Of a stretch of 64,000 nt of DNA, positions 34,738-44,135 are shown in pieces. Each line of letters opens with the position of its first letter. Position 1 is the stretch's first letter. Under the pieces are notes generated by a model. The model was not told the DNA's origin, did not search any database, and saw only the letters and a list, made by a program, of their open reading frames with translations. Position numbers and translations under genes: made by a program. The stretch is from Bacteroidales bacterium UBA1374 (GTDB lineage: Bacteria; Bacteroidota; Bacteroidia; Bacteroidales; UBA932), in assembly GCA_002305545.1 (NCBI GenBank), contig DBRG01000009.1:14841-78840 (forward strand), given 5' to 3'.

Positions 34738-36096
34738 TTAATAATACGTCACCCCTGGCAGCCGGTTCCAGGCGCCTCGGGTAAAATCGGGAATGGCCAC
34801 CGGCTGGCCTTCATTCGCCACCGAGGTGCGGGAAAGTTCAATAATGGCACTCCATTCGGCGGCATCGTACACGTCCATGTCCAGCGGGAGGCCGTTGCGC
34901 AGGCAATACACCAGGCGGTAATCCATGATGAAATCCATGCCCCCGTGCCCTCCTACTTCCCGGGCCTTCTGTCCCACTTCCCTTACAATGGGATGTTCGT
35001 AGAGCCGCAACAGCGAATCCAGTATATCCGGTGCCACAAAGCGATGGGCATCGGGCTCCAGCGCAATCCCGGGTACCGGGTATTTTTGCGCAAAACCTTT
35101 GGTGCCGCTGATTATGTGTATGCGACTGTAAGGCCTCGGGCTGGTTACATCGTGCTGCAGCATGATGGTGCGGCCTTTGGCCGTTTTAATGACCGAGGTG
35201 TTCATGTCGCCGTTCAGGTACTCTCTTTGGGCAAAATCCGAATCTTCCCCGAACTTTTCCTTCGCATACGCGCTCATTCCGAACTGGGCCGAGGAAACCG
35301 ACACCAGGTATTCCATCCTGTCCCCCCGGTGTATATCCAGGATGTGGGCAATGGGGCCGAGGCCGTGCGTCGGGTAAAGGTTCCCGTTCTCCTTCGCGTT
35401 GTGCTCCAGCCGCCACATGTCCCAGTACCCGGTAGTGTCATCGAAATTCAAAAACCGTAGATCATGGATATACGCTCCCTCGGCATGTACGATTTCCCCA
35501 AAAAGGCCCTGCCGGGCCATCTGGTGCGTGGCCATCTCGAAAAAGTCATAATTGCAGTTCTCCAGCTGGATGCAGTGACGGTGCGTCTTCTCGGCCGTAT
35601 TGACCAGTTGCCAGCACTCCTCAACAGTCAGCGCAGCGGGCACCTCCAGCGCCACATGCTTTCCCTGTTCCATGGCATATACGCCGATGGGTGCATGCAG
35701 GTCCCAATGGGTGCACACATACACCAGGTCCACGTCGGACCTCTCGCACACCTTCTTCCAGTCCTCAACACCGGTATAAGCCTCGGCTTTGGGGAATCCC
35801 ATCTCTTCCAGGGTCTTGTTGGCACACTCCACATTTTCAGGCACCACATCGCATAGTGCCACCACCTTCACCCCTTCCAGAAAAGTATACCTGTGAACAG
35901 CCCCGGATCCCCTCATTCCCAGTCCAATAAAGGCAACCCGGACCGTATCCAGCGGATCGCACCGTAGTTCCAGCACGTCGGTCACCCCTTTTGCACGCGG
36001 TGGTTCGGGAAAAGTTATCGCCTGCTTACTGTCATGGCACGATAGCAGACACCCTGCCACCAGAATTGCCGGTACGATATGTGAAAGTCTTTTCAT
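34738..36096 (-). CDS. GH109-like Gfo/Idh/MocA lipoprotein (NAD-dependent glycosidase)
   Basis: The start at 36096 gives a lipoprotein signal (MKRLSHIVPAILVAGCLLSC). The Rossmann motif RVAFIGLGMRGSGAV (about residues 53-67) is followed by CDVVPENVE, VYVCTHWDLHAPIG and KHVALEVPAALTVEECW. This is the pattern of GH109 alpha-N-acetylgalactosaminidases, including the later YPTHGLGPIAHIL segment. GH109 enzymes hydrolyse through transient NAD+-dependent oxidation. The substrate would be terminal alpha-GalNAc as in mucin O-glycans or A-antigen, but other Gfo/Idh glycosidases cannot be excluded. Downstream is the GH35-like gene; upstream lies a 108-nt palindrome. Confidence 0.88.
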   Translation of the reverse strand: MKRLSHIVPAILVAGCLLSCHDSKQAITFPEPPRAKGVTDVLELRCDPLDTVRVAFIGLGMRGSGAVHRYTFLEGVKVVALCDVVPENVECANKTLEEMGFPKAEAYTGVEDWKKVCERSDVDLVYVCTHWDLHAPIGVYAMEQGKHVALEVPAALTVEECWQLVNTAEKTHRHCIQLENCNYDFFEMATHQMARQGLFGEIVHAEGAYIHDLRFLNFDDTTGYWDMWRLEHNAKENGNLYPTHGLGPIAHILDIHRGDRMEYLVSVSSAQFGMSAYAKEKFGEDSDFAQREYLNGDMNTSVIKTAKGRTIMLQHDVTSPRPYSRIHIISGTKGFAQKYPVPGIALEPDAHRFVAPDILDSLLRLYEHPIVREVGQKAREVGGHGGMDFIMDYRLVYCLRNGLPLDMDVYDAAEWSAIIELSRTSVANEGQPVAIPDFTRGAWNRLPGVTYY

Positions 36097-36142
36097 TATC
36101 CAAGTATTTGCCTTCAAATATCGGCAAAAAAGATGAGTGCCC

Positions 36143-36250
36143 CGCAAACATTGTTCGTTTGATTGATAATCAATAAGATATGAGATTCATACCCCCGGGG
36201 GTATGAATCTCATAAGTAGCTGATAAAGAGCCAAACGAACAATGTTTGCG
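36143..36250. repeat. 108-nt nested perfect palindrome
   Basis: The outer arms CGCAAACATTGTTCGTTTG (36143-36161) and their exact complement (36232-36250) enclose a perfect 36-nt palindrome at 36179-36214 with centre CCCCCGGGGG. Both dyads share the same centre, between 36196 and 36197. The 17-nt segments between inner and outer arms are not complementary. It lies between two minus-strand genes, 46 nt upstream of the GH109-like start and 5 nt past the stop of the hydrolase at 36256. It could be a strong terminator, a cruciform site or a small mobile palindrome. Confidence 0.9.
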
Positions 36251-36255
36251 TTGCA

Positions 36256-38961
36256 CTACAATCCGATATTGTTGATCACCACCACCCCCTGGGACGTTAT
36301 ATTGAAGATGAAACCGAGGGAAGTGATATGTTTGAAGTCAAAATCCGGATTAGCGGCCGCATAGCGTTCCAGCGGGAAGCAGTAATACTGGGGTATGGAT
36401 TCGGATTTGGCCTGCTTCTGCATGAAGGCCAGTTTGGTCAGTTTACGCTTTAGTACCGGCTGGACCGGGGAAAAGTCGCTGAGCGGGAATTCCAGGGTTG
36501 TGCCGTTGCGGTCGGTCAGCCGTATGGTGAAGTCAATGAGCTCTTCTTCGGCATCTTCGGCATCTTCGGCATCTTCTGTGTCTTCTTTGTCTTCTGCTTC
36601 TTTAACATCTGAAGTATCCATATCTGCTTCTTTTGCTACATTATCTGCTTCAGTTGTATCTGCGGCTGCCTCTTCAGGACGGGTTTCGTCTGCAACTTTT
36701 TCGTCCTGATCCTTGACTTCGCTGCTGGTGTCACTTTCACCCTCTTCTTTATTCGCTTTTTTCCCCTCCTCTTCTTTTTTCGCTTTTTTCTTATCCTCTT
36801 CTTCCTTACCAGGGGGATTGGCTTTTTCGTCAGCGGCGGCAAGGGAGAATGTCAGGACGGGGTAAGATGAGGTGGTGAGTCCGGCAACCTGCTTCTGTCC
36901 GGCGACCTGCTTCTGTGAATTCAGCGCGCCATCTGGCCAGCTGATGTGCCATGCGGGGGCCAGCGTGTCACGTTGGCAGGTATTGCATCCGGTTGTGTCA
37001 CAGGCAGTGGTGCCGCAAGCAGAGGTGTCACAGGCTGTGGTGCCGCAGGCAGTTGAATCACAGGCTGTGGTGCTGCAAGCAGTGGAGTTACAGGTAGTGG
37101 TATCACACGCAGAGGTGTCGCAGGCAGTGGAGTCGCACGCAGTTGTTTCACACGCAGTGGAGTCGCAGCAGGCAATAGAGTCGCAAGCAGTAGTGCCGGA
37201 TTCGGTGGTGTTCCAGCCGAGTGTGATGGAGCGGGTGTCGGCGTCGCCCCAGGTAAGGGGCAGGGCCTGCTCCCTCCAGATGCTCAGATCGGTGGCGGTG
37301 ATCTCACTCCCGGGTAGGGTGCCGGTTGTCAGGTCCAGATCCTCGGCAAAAGTGCCGATGTATTTTACTCCAGGCTCACAGTATTGGCTCAGGTAAACGG
37401 TTTCGGGCAGCCAGTGCCGTGCGTATCTGTGATCCCTGAACATAGGACGAAGTTCTTCTTTACCCAACAACGTGGCGTCCAGGAAGGCACTGATGTAGGT
37501 TTTGGCAATGGCCATCTGGTCTTCCCCACTCAGCAGCTGGCCCAGGTTATAAAAATTGATGTGTGGGGCCGGGAAATCGGTCTTGCCCCATTCCGTGTTG
37601 AACTGTCCGTGATTCGCAGCCCATATGTAAATCCCGGCTGCGAACCCGTCAAAACCTTCCGAAAAATGTACCCGGTTGAACTGGCGCATGCCCTGGTAGG
37701 ACGATACATCGGCATCGTGAGAGCCCTGGATGGTCAGGTAATTCACGTCGGTAAGCGGGGTGCGCATGCGTCCGGGCTGGTATTGCCCGTCACAGGGGGC
37801 GATCGCAATGACCGAGCGGATGTTGAAATTGAAATCAAACACCTCGTTGGCATTGTCGGGATAGTAAGGCAGCCTGTTGAACAACGCGGCATGGCCCACG
37901 GCTTCTCCGCCCCGCGAATGGCCTATTAGGGCTATACGCTCCATATCCACTTTTCCGTAGAAAGGATTGCCCTCCTCCAGGTTCCACTTCTTCCATACCT
38001 GCAAGTGTTTGAGCAACACCCAGCCACGAGCATTGTTCTCGCCTCGGAGTCCCTTGAAAATATTGGTGAGAGAACCGTTCAGGAAATTTTCATCTACCGA
38101 GGCCAGAATATACCCCCTGGAAGCCAGCAACCTGCCGAGGTATTCGTACCCCGGGTCGGAAAAGTCCTGCGCCTGGTGGTTCCCGTGCACAATGAGCACC
38201 AGCGGGAACGGTCCTTCGCCTTGCGGATACCACACTTGCGCGTTAAGGGGCAATTCTTTTTTGTCAAATCCAAAATACCAGGTGCGCATTTTCCCGCTAA
38301 AGCCCTTCCATGAATCCAGAAACTTGGATCCGTCCACCGGCTCAGTGATCAGGTCGGCGTCAGCTCCGAAAACCTTCCGGTGCTTGTCTTTCCCGCTTCC
38401 ATAGGACAGAGTGCACACCTCCAGGGGCCCCGGTTCGCCGGGATTTTCCATTTCCAGGAGAGGAGGCAGGTTTTCCGTCGATAGGGCTGCGTTCTGCGGC
38501 ATTTCAACGGGCTTTCCCGGATAAAGGATCCACACCAGGCCCCCGGCCAGGGTGCAAATGCCAACCACCAGACTCACAACGGACAGGATCCGCTGCGCTC
38601 TTTTCATCCCGGCCCGTTCCCTTCTCAAAAGCTGCACCCCCATCCCTATCAGGACACAGGGTATGGTAATGGCTGCAAATACTATCAGGGCGGCGGGCAC
38701 GCCATGCATGAAAAAAATAAACGCTACAGTAAGGCCGAATCCCAGAGCGATCAAAAGCCAGCGATCAATGCGGGCAATCAATTTAATTAGGCCAACCGCA
38801 CCAGAGGATCCAAAAAACAACAGCAGAAGCATGGCCAGTGCGATGAGAAAGGCGGGAAGCCATCCCCAGGGAATTGTCTCAGCCATGCCGGAGACCATCA
38901 CGGTGATGGCAAAGCCAATAATAAGTGCCCATACGACACCTGTCAGGATTTTTTTATTCAT
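36256..38961 (-). CDS. Membrane-anchored alpha/beta hydrolase with Cys pentapeptide repeat and acidic tail
   Basis: The 901-residue protein has four or five N-terminal membrane spans (about residues 8-165). An alpha/beta hydrolase domain follows: FPLVLIVHGNHQ (about 258) holds the oxyanion-side HG and IALIGHSRGGEAV (about 346) the nucleophile Ser, as in platelet-activating-factor hydrolase / dienelactone-hydrolase relatives. Around residues 590-665 comes a run of pentapeptides of type C-D-S/T-T-A with about 16 Cys. Then a Lys/Glu/Asp-rich low-complexity region of about 130 residues precedes a C-terminal beta domain. The repeats correspond to tandem 15-nt DNA units and look expanded by slippage. 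Substrate unknown; it sits among glycosidases. Confidence 0.8.
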   Translation of the reverse strand: MNKKILTGVVWALIIGFAITVMVSGMAETIPWGWLPAFLIALAMLLLLFFGSSGAVGLIKLIARIDRWLLIALGFGLTVAFIFFMHGVPAALIVFAAITIPCVLIGMGVQLLRRERAGMKRAQRILSVVSLVVGICTLAGGLVWILYPGKPVEMPQNAALSTENLPPLLEMENPGEPGPLEVCTLSYGSGKDKHRKVFGADADLITEPVDGSKFLDSWKGFSGKMRTWYFGFDKKELPLNAQVWYPQGEGPFPLVLIVHGNHQAQDFSDPGYEYLGRLLASRGYILASVDENFLNGSLTNIFKGLRGENNARGWVLLKHLQVWKKWNLEEGNPFYGKVDMERIALIGHSRGGEAVGHAALFNRLPYYPDNANEVFDFNFNIRSVIAIAPCDGQYQPGRMRTPLTDVNYLTIQGSHDADVSSYQGMRQFNRVHFSEGFDGFAAGIYIWAANHGQFNTEWGKTDFPAPHINFYNLGQLLSGEDQMAIAKTYISAFLDATLLGKEELRPMFRDHRYARHWLPETVYLSQYCEPGVKYIGTFAEDLDLTTGTLPGSEITATDLSIWREQALPLTWGDADTRSITLGWNTTESGTTACDSIACCDSTACETTACDSTACDTSACDTTTCNSTACSTTACDSTACGTTACDTSACGTTACDTTGCNTCQRDTLAPAWHISWPDGALNSQKQVAGQKQVAGLTTSSYPVLTFSLAAADEKANPPGKEEEDKKKAKKEEEGKKANKEEGESDTSSEVKDQDEKVADETRPEEAAADTTEADNVAKEADMDTSDVKEAEDKEDTEDAEDAEDAEEELIDFTIRLTDRNGTTLEFPLSDFSPVQPVLKRKLTKLAFMQKQAKSESIPQYYCFPLERYAAANPDFDFKHITSLGFIFNITSQGVVVINNIGL

Positions 38962-38981
38962 TTTGTAATAAAGTATTTGAG

Positions 38982-40532
38982 TTACATTTTTTCGTATATG
39001 AAATTCCTGAACCTGACCAATCCGTTCCCCATGGATACCAGTCCAATCCTCAAGCTTAAAAAATCGCTCAGCACATTGTGATGGTAAGCAGCAACATCGG
39101 CCGAGTTTTCAATCTTGACCCACTGTTCACCATCTGTGCTGTAATACATGTTCACGACATCATCCAGGTTATCAAGGCGTAAAAACACCCGTCGGCGGAT
39201 CACATCCGTCCGGGTAGGGAACTGCCATCCGCGCAAATTGGCCAGGATATCACTCTTATCGGCCAGGATGCCTGAAAAGATCTTCTGACTGTAAAACAGC
39301 ACCAACCCTCCAATGGCATCGCCTTCAATCTCCATTTCCACCCGGGCCGAGTAGGAATTGTGAGCCGGGATGCAGAGCAGTGGCGCGCTTTCTGCCACCG
39401 AGTTCCCCTTGCCCTTGATGGTTATGCCTCCACCCGGGAGGATTTCCGCGCAGGACCGGATATCGGTGCATGGCTCATTTTGTTGGCACTGGTGGCTTTC
39501 AGAGCCCGGGAGACTGAAGCGGCCGGGATCGTACTGGCCGAAAAACTTCCACTGGGTTTTCAGCCGGCTATCTTCAAAAGTGTCGTTCAGGCAGTATTCC
39601 ACCGGCCCGGCTTCAGGCAACGGCCGTTTTATGGGCTGTTCCAAATCAACACTTTCCGGGATCCGGTACCACCCGTCGGCAGTCCATTCCACGGGTGCCA
39701 TCAAGGTCTGGCGACCCCGGTTGTAGTGCCCGTTCTCGTACCCGTGAAATACCATCCACCAATTTTCGGGGGATGCCTCAAAAATTGTGGCATGACCTAC
39801 CGAGCACCATTTCTCGTGGTTGGTTTCCGTGCGGATTATGGGATTGTAAGGGGAGTTTTCCCATGGTCCCAGGGGCGACCTTGCCCGGGCCGAGATGACC
39901 ATATGCCCTATTGCCGGTCCTGCGGTACCTCCCTGGGCCACCGTAAGGTAGTAATAATCTCCTCTTTTGAACAGTTTGGGCGATTCCATGCAGAAACATT
40001 CGATGATCCATTCGGGAGGAATGGGCCAGCCGTCATACACATGCTGCAACGGGCCGGTTACCGACAAGCCATCCTGTGACAAAGGCACATAGCCTCCGCT
40101 GCTGAAATACAGGTACCGGTTCCCCATCTCATCTTCCACGTGTCCCGGATCTATATGACTGATCTTTAATTCCACCGGATCACTCCAGGGACCTTCAATG
40201 GAAGGGGCCACTATCACATAATTGGTGTTGCTGGCCGGAAAATAGATATAGTACTTCCCGTCAGATTTGACCAGGTCCGGTGCCCAGACAGAGCCCACGT
40301 ATTTTGTAAGGGCACTGGTAACCGGGGTCCAGCTCACCAGGTCCCGGGAATGCCAGATGGTAAGTCCCGGATAATACTCAAATGAAGAATGAACCATATA
40401 AAAATTCTCCCCATCAACCAGGATGGATGGATCGGGATAATCCCCCGGGAACAGCGGATTGGTAAAATGCTCCTGCGCTGCAAGCGGCAGAGACAGCAGG
40501 AAAAGGATCAGGGAGGTAAGATGTTGTCTCAT
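38982..40532 (-). CDS. GH43 beta-xylosidase / alpha-L-arabinofuranosidase-like, secreted
   Basis: A signal peptide (MRQHLTSLILFLLSLPLAAQ) supports the ATG at 40530-40532, which also leaves a clean 2-nt gap to the GH29 stop; the ATG four codons earlier would overlap it. FTNPLFPGDYPDPSILVDG carries the first catalytic Asp (about residue 35). GSVWAPDLVKSDGKYYIYF and HIDPGHVEDEMGNRYLYFSSGG follow, with the pKa Asp, and CMESPKLFKRGDYYYLTVAQGG holds the likely acid Glu. The C-terminal 180 residues are a concanavalin-like (DUF1349/GH43 C2-type) module. Enzymes of this layout remove xylose or arabinose from side chains. It is translated right after the fucosidase. Confidence 0.9.
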   Translation of the reverse strand: MRQHLTSLILFLLSLPLAAQEHFTNPLFPGDYPDPSILVDGENFYMVHSSFEYYPGLTIWHSRDLVSWTPVTSALTKYVGSVWAPDLVKSDGKYYIYFPASNTNYVIVAPSIEGPWSDPVELKISHIDPGHVEDEMGNRYLYFSSGGYVPLSQDGLSVTGPLQHVYDGWPIPPEWIIECFCMESPKLFKRGDYYYLTVAQGGTAGPAIGHMVISARARSPLGPWENSPYNPIIRTETNHEKWCSVGHATIFEASPENWWMVFHGYENGHYNRGRQTLMAPVEWTADGWYRIPESVDLEQPIKRPLPEAGPVEYCLNDTFEDSRLKTQWKFFGQYDPGRFSLPGSESHQCQQNEPCTDIRSCAEILPGGGITIKGKGNSVAESAPLLCIPAHNSYSARVEMEIEGDAIGGLVLFYSQKIFSGILADKSDILANLRGWQFPTRTDVIRRRVFLRLDNLDDVVNMYYSTDGEQWVKIENSADVAAYHHNVLSDFLSLRIGLVSMGNGLVRFRNFIYEKM

Positions 40533-40534
40533 TT

Positions 40535-42835
40535 TTACAAACATTTGATTTGAACATTATGCATCCTCAGGGGAGCCGTTATGGAAACGGGATTTGATTC
40601 CCGTATGGATAAGGAGTGAATTCCTTCAGTTGAGAGGGTAACGGGAGAAAGCTTTTGGGAGTAGATCTTCCATTCCTTAAGCGGGGTTATGCTGTAGTGG
40701 AGTTCACTTTCAAACCCGTTGTAATATTTGATCACCAGTTGATTATTTCCTTTTTGCAGCGGCAGGAGAATGATTTCCGATTGGTAGCTAACCCTTTCCG
40801 GTGAAAAATGTGCCGTCAGGTATTCCCCGTTCAATAGCATGTATACGGCATTTCCGCTCCCTATTTCCACAGCCACTGTCTGCTCCCGGTCAGATGAAAT
40901 CTCCTGCAGGAAGACCACGCTTTTCCGCTGCTCCAGTGGGATCGAATGCTTTTTGCCATACGCAAAACCTGTGACCTGCTCCCACCCCTGCCCAGGATCA
41001 ATGAGCCCGGCAGCTGCTCCTGTGCCGGCTTCAACCATTGCTCCGGCTTCGGCCACTGAACCTGCAACGGCAAGTGCCCCGGTCCTCTCCTCTTCAAGGA
41101 ATCCGAAGACGCTCCGGCCGGGTTTCCGGTAAAGGTTGTCCCAGGTCACACTGCCGGTTTCCAGGATTACCGTGTTGGCCCCAGGAGTTTCAATACTGTA
41201 AAGCGGAGAATCCAGTGTAATCTCCTGACGGGTGCCCTCAATTTCAATGCAGATGGTTTTTCCTTTTTCATGATCCGTAAAAAGGATTTCCGGGGTGATC
41301 TCACTTTTTTCACTCTTGAAAGCCCAGTGATAAGCGATCAGGCTCTTATAACCCGCATAGTAGTTCAGGCTGGAGTACCCGTAGCGGGGCATGGCATTCC
41401 GGGCCGTTAAAACGTTATCTTCAATAATACGATACGGTATTATCTTATACCCGTTACTGAACGTAACCCTAAGCACTTCGCAGCAGGCAGAATACGTCCC
41501 GGGCACCATGATGCTCAAGCCCCGGTTCACTGTGCCCGCCGACCGGTAATCAGCTTCTTTCCGGGTTGTACGCTTATCCATTTCAGGCCCCGCAGGCCAA
41601 AACTTCACTTCCTGGCCCGATGAAAGCACATTCACGCTTTTTACATCCCCCTCCACAAAAGGCAGATTGATTTGCCGCCCGGCGTAATCGCGCTTTACAA
41701 AAAGATACAGCGTGTCCTCCCTGGCCGTAACCTCGCCCCAGGGAAAAATCCGCCCGAAAGGATTGGCCCGGGTGCCGTAAATAGCCTCGGCATTTACTTT
41801 CACCCAGTCACCCACCCCTTCCAGCAGCGCCTGCTCAAACTCCACAAGGCTTCCATCGCCCCGGGGCCCGATATTTAGCAGGTAATTTCCTCCCCGCCCG
41901 ATCACCTGCACCAGGCTCCCGATCTTCTCCTCCACTTTGGGTTGCAGCGCTCCCCGTTCCTGCCAGGACCGGTAACCCCATGTTTCCCTGAAAGCCGAGG
42001 CCGCTGTCTGCCACGGCACAGCCAGTTGGTAACCGGGACAGTCATTATCGGCCATCACGCAAAAATCACCCGCATCGTTCCCGAGCCTTCCGCTGACCAT
42101 GCAACCGGGCTGCAGCCTGTTCACCAATGCGTACAATCCCCGGCTCTGCTCCGGGGTCAGGGAACCCATGTCAAACCATATCTCGGAAATGGTTCCGTAC
42201 CGAGTCATCAGCTCCTCCACCTGGGCCAGGTTGAACCGGTAGTGCTCCGGGGTGAGGGGATCGGCGTTGTGGCCCGAGATGGGATAAGCCTGGGGGAAGT
42301 GCCAGTCGATGAGCGAGAAATACACCCCAAAGCCGAGGCCACCCCTTTCGCATGCCTCGGCAAGTTCCATCAACAGATCCCTGCCGTAAGGCGTCGCATC
42401 CACCATGTTGAAGGAGGTATGGTGGGAATGGTACAGGCAAAAGCCGTCGTGATGCTTGGCCGTAAAGACAATGGACCTCATCCCTGCCCTTTTGGCCAAC
42501 GCCACGACAGCATCGGGATCCCAGTTCACGGGATTGAAACGGGTTGCGGTTACAGAGTACCCGTCGCTGGAAATGCCTGCAAAAGAACGGATCTGCTCAC
42601 TGTATCCCCGTGTGACCGGTTTGCCGTCATACACTCCCCCGTACACCGAATACAGTCCAAAATGAATGAACATGGAATATTTCTGATCCAGCCACTGCTG
42701 CGTGGGCTTGCCCTGGGCTAAAAGTTCTGCGAAACAGGCGCTGCCAGCCAGAAACAAGATGGCCAGGGTCAGGACTTTGTTCCGATGGCCAGGGGCCCGG
42801 AGTCTGTACCCGTCAATATGTTCTTTTTGACTCAT
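40535..42835 (-). CDS. Alpha-L-fucosidase, GH29 family
   Basis: The start at 42835 leaves 2 nt after the upstream stop; a hydrophobic stretch (VLTLAILFLAGSACFAELLA, from about residue 22) serves as signal or anchor. The GH29 core shows WLDQKYSMFIHFGLYSVYGG, SIVFTAKHHDGFCLYHSHHT and GTISEIWFDMGS, in which the Asp of WFDMG is the catalytic nucleophile (about residue 220). C-terminal regions resemble the fucosidase beta-sandwich, followed by an extra galactose-binding-like domain. It removes alpha-L-fucose from glycans of mucin, milk or plant type. It sits in an operon-like row with a serine hydrolase before it and GH43 after it. Confidence 0.93.
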   Translation of the reverse strand: MSQKEHIDGYRLRAPGHRNKVLTLAILFLAGSACFAELLAQGKPTQQWLDQKYSMFIHFGLYSVYGGVYDGKPVTRGYSEQIRSFAGISSDGYSVTATRFNPVNWDPDAVVALAKRAGMRSIVFTAKHHDGFCLYHSHHTSFNMVDATPYGRDLLMELAEACERGGLGFGVYFSLIDWHFPQAYPISGHNADPLTPEHYRFNLAQVEELMTRYGTISEIWFDMGSLTPEQSRGLYALVNRLQPGCMVSGRLGNDAGDFCVMADNDCPGYQLAVPWQTAASAFRETWGYRSWQERGALQPKVEEKIGSLVQVIGRGGNYLLNIGPRGDGSLVEFEQALLEGVGDWVKVNAEAIYGTRANPFGRIFPWGEVTAREDTLYLFVKRDYAGRQINLPFVEGDVKSVNVLSSGQEVKFWPAGPEMDKRTTRKEADYRSAGTVNRGLSIMVPGTYSACCEVLRVTFSNGYKIIPYRIIEDNVLTARNAMPRYGYSSLNYYAGYKSLIAYHWAFKSEKSEITPEILFTDHEKGKTICIEIEGTRQEITLDSPLYSIETPGANTVILETGSVTWDNLYRKPGRSVFGFLEEERTGALAVAGSVAEAGAMVEAGTGAAAGLIDPGQGWEQVTGFAYGKKHSIPLEQRKSVVFLQEISSDREQTVAVEIGSGNAVYMLLNGEYLTAHFSPERVSYQSEIILLPLQKGNNQLVIKYYNGFESELHYSITPLKEWKIYSQKLSPVTLSTEGIHSLSIRESNPVSITAPLRMHNVQIKCL

Positions 42836-42837
42836 TA

Positions 42838-44073
42838 TTAATGCCTGGTCATCAGCTCTTTGCTCCGGTAGCAAACATTCTGTAGCATATTCGTTATTTG
42901 GTAAGCTATGCTGGTGAAGCCGTCACTCATGTTCCATGCATTGGTATAAACCACCAACGTGAGATCAGTCAGTGGGTCATAAATCATATAACTAAGGTAT
43001 GCCCGATGGGCCCCGCTGTGACCATAGCCCAGATTATTCGAATAATCAAGACCGCATCCGTAAGCTCCGGCTGTAGTTACCCCGTTGGGCAGGCAGTTCA
43101 TCATCAGGCTGTTCACGGTATAATAATTCAGAACACCCTTGCCTGTCAGGAGTTTTTTAATGAATAATGCAAGATCGTTGGGAGTGGTCACAATATTTCC
43201 CTCTGCAACATTGGCAGACATATTGTCTTCTGTCAATTCATGAGATTCGCCATTGATGAAAAAATAGCTGTTAACACTGGGAGCTTTCATGACCTTGTCT
43301 GTACCAAGGACAGGCATATAAGAATCATACAGCCCCATAGGTTTCAGTACATTTTCTTCCAGATATTCCTTGTACGACATTCCCGAGACCCTTTCAATGA
43401 TCCAGCCCAGGATAGAATAGCCTGTGTTGGAATAATGGTACCCGCTTCCGGGATTGAAATAACTCACACCTGTGCGGGCCAACACACCAACCAGCTCATC
43501 AAAATGAAAGGTACGGTCCGGATCCTTCATTAGCATGTAATCAATGTAGTTTTCCCCTTTGTAAGGGACATCGGCGCTTACCGTGTCCGGGATATCATCA
43601 TTGCCCAAATCAAAAATGCCGGCCCGGTGCCTGAGCAGGTCCAGGATGGTTATTTGGCTCTTATTGGGGATGGCACACTCAGGGATATCCGGCAGGTAGG
43701 TTTGATCGGTTCCGGGAATGGTGTCTGTAATAAAGTCGCTGATCTTCAGTTTCCCCTGTTGGTGAAGTAGCAATATGGCCGTAGCCGTAAATGTTTTCGT
43801 GCAACTGGCAGCCCTGAAGCGTGTCTGCCCCGTGACATCCTTCCCGTCCATGCCGGCAGTTAAGAAATACTCTTCCCCGCCAGCTATCACCTTCAGTACC
43901 AAACCACCCGGATAGCCGGGTGCCACTTCCAGATAGTCTTCATACTCGGACTGTAACATCTGCTCAAGCGCCTTTTTATTAGCGCAATATGTGTTGTCCA
44001 ACTGGTCAAATTTACTACACCCCGATAATACGGCCAGAGAAAGCAACGTCAGAAAGAAATATTTAGTTTTCAT
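42838..44073 (-). CDS. Lipoprotein serine hydrolase, class C beta-lactamase-like
   Basis: The 411-residue protein has a lipoprotein signal (FLTLLSLAVLSGC). The three beta-lactamase-fold motifs are S-C-T-K in RAASCTKTFTATAI (about residue 90), Y-S-N in GYHYSNTGYSIL (about 217) and H-S-G in LGYGHSGAHRAYL (about 352). It resembles D-alanyl-D-alanine carboxypeptidase-type esterases. It is translated 2 nt ahead of the GH29 gene, which implies co-expression. In glycan clusters such proteins may deacylate substrates, but a peptidoglycan role is equally possible. Confidence 0.9.
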   Translation of the reverse strand: MKTKYFFLTLLSLAVLSGCSKFDQLDNTYCANKKALEQMLQSEYEDYLEVAPGYPGGLVLKVIAGGEEYFLTAGMDGKDVTGQTRFRAASCTKTFTATAILLLHQQGKLKISDFITDTIPGTDQTYLPDIPECAIPNKSQITILDLLRHRAGIFDLGNDDIPDTVSADVPYKGENYIDYMLMKDPDRTFHFDELVGVLARTGVSYFNPGSGYHYSNTGYSILGWIIERVSGMSYKEYLEENVLKPMGLYDSYMPVLGTDKVMKAPSVNSYFFINGESHELTEDNMSANVAEGNIVTTPNDLALFIKKLLTGKGVLNYYTVNSLMMNCLPNGVTTAGAYGCGLDYSNNLGYGHSGAHRAYLSYMIYDPLTDLTLVVYTNAWNMSDGFTSIAYQITNMLQNVCYRSKELMTRH

Positions 44074-44135
44074 CGCATGAAGTTTTTGATAATATTGGTA
44101 TGTAAAAGTAGGGAAAAAAGAGGCAGGTGATGCCT

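Noticed and set aside
36872..37396. Plus-strand Val/Gln/Ala repeat frame of 174 codons
   Set aside because: It is the antisense reading of the Cys pentapeptide repeat of the hydrolase at 36256.
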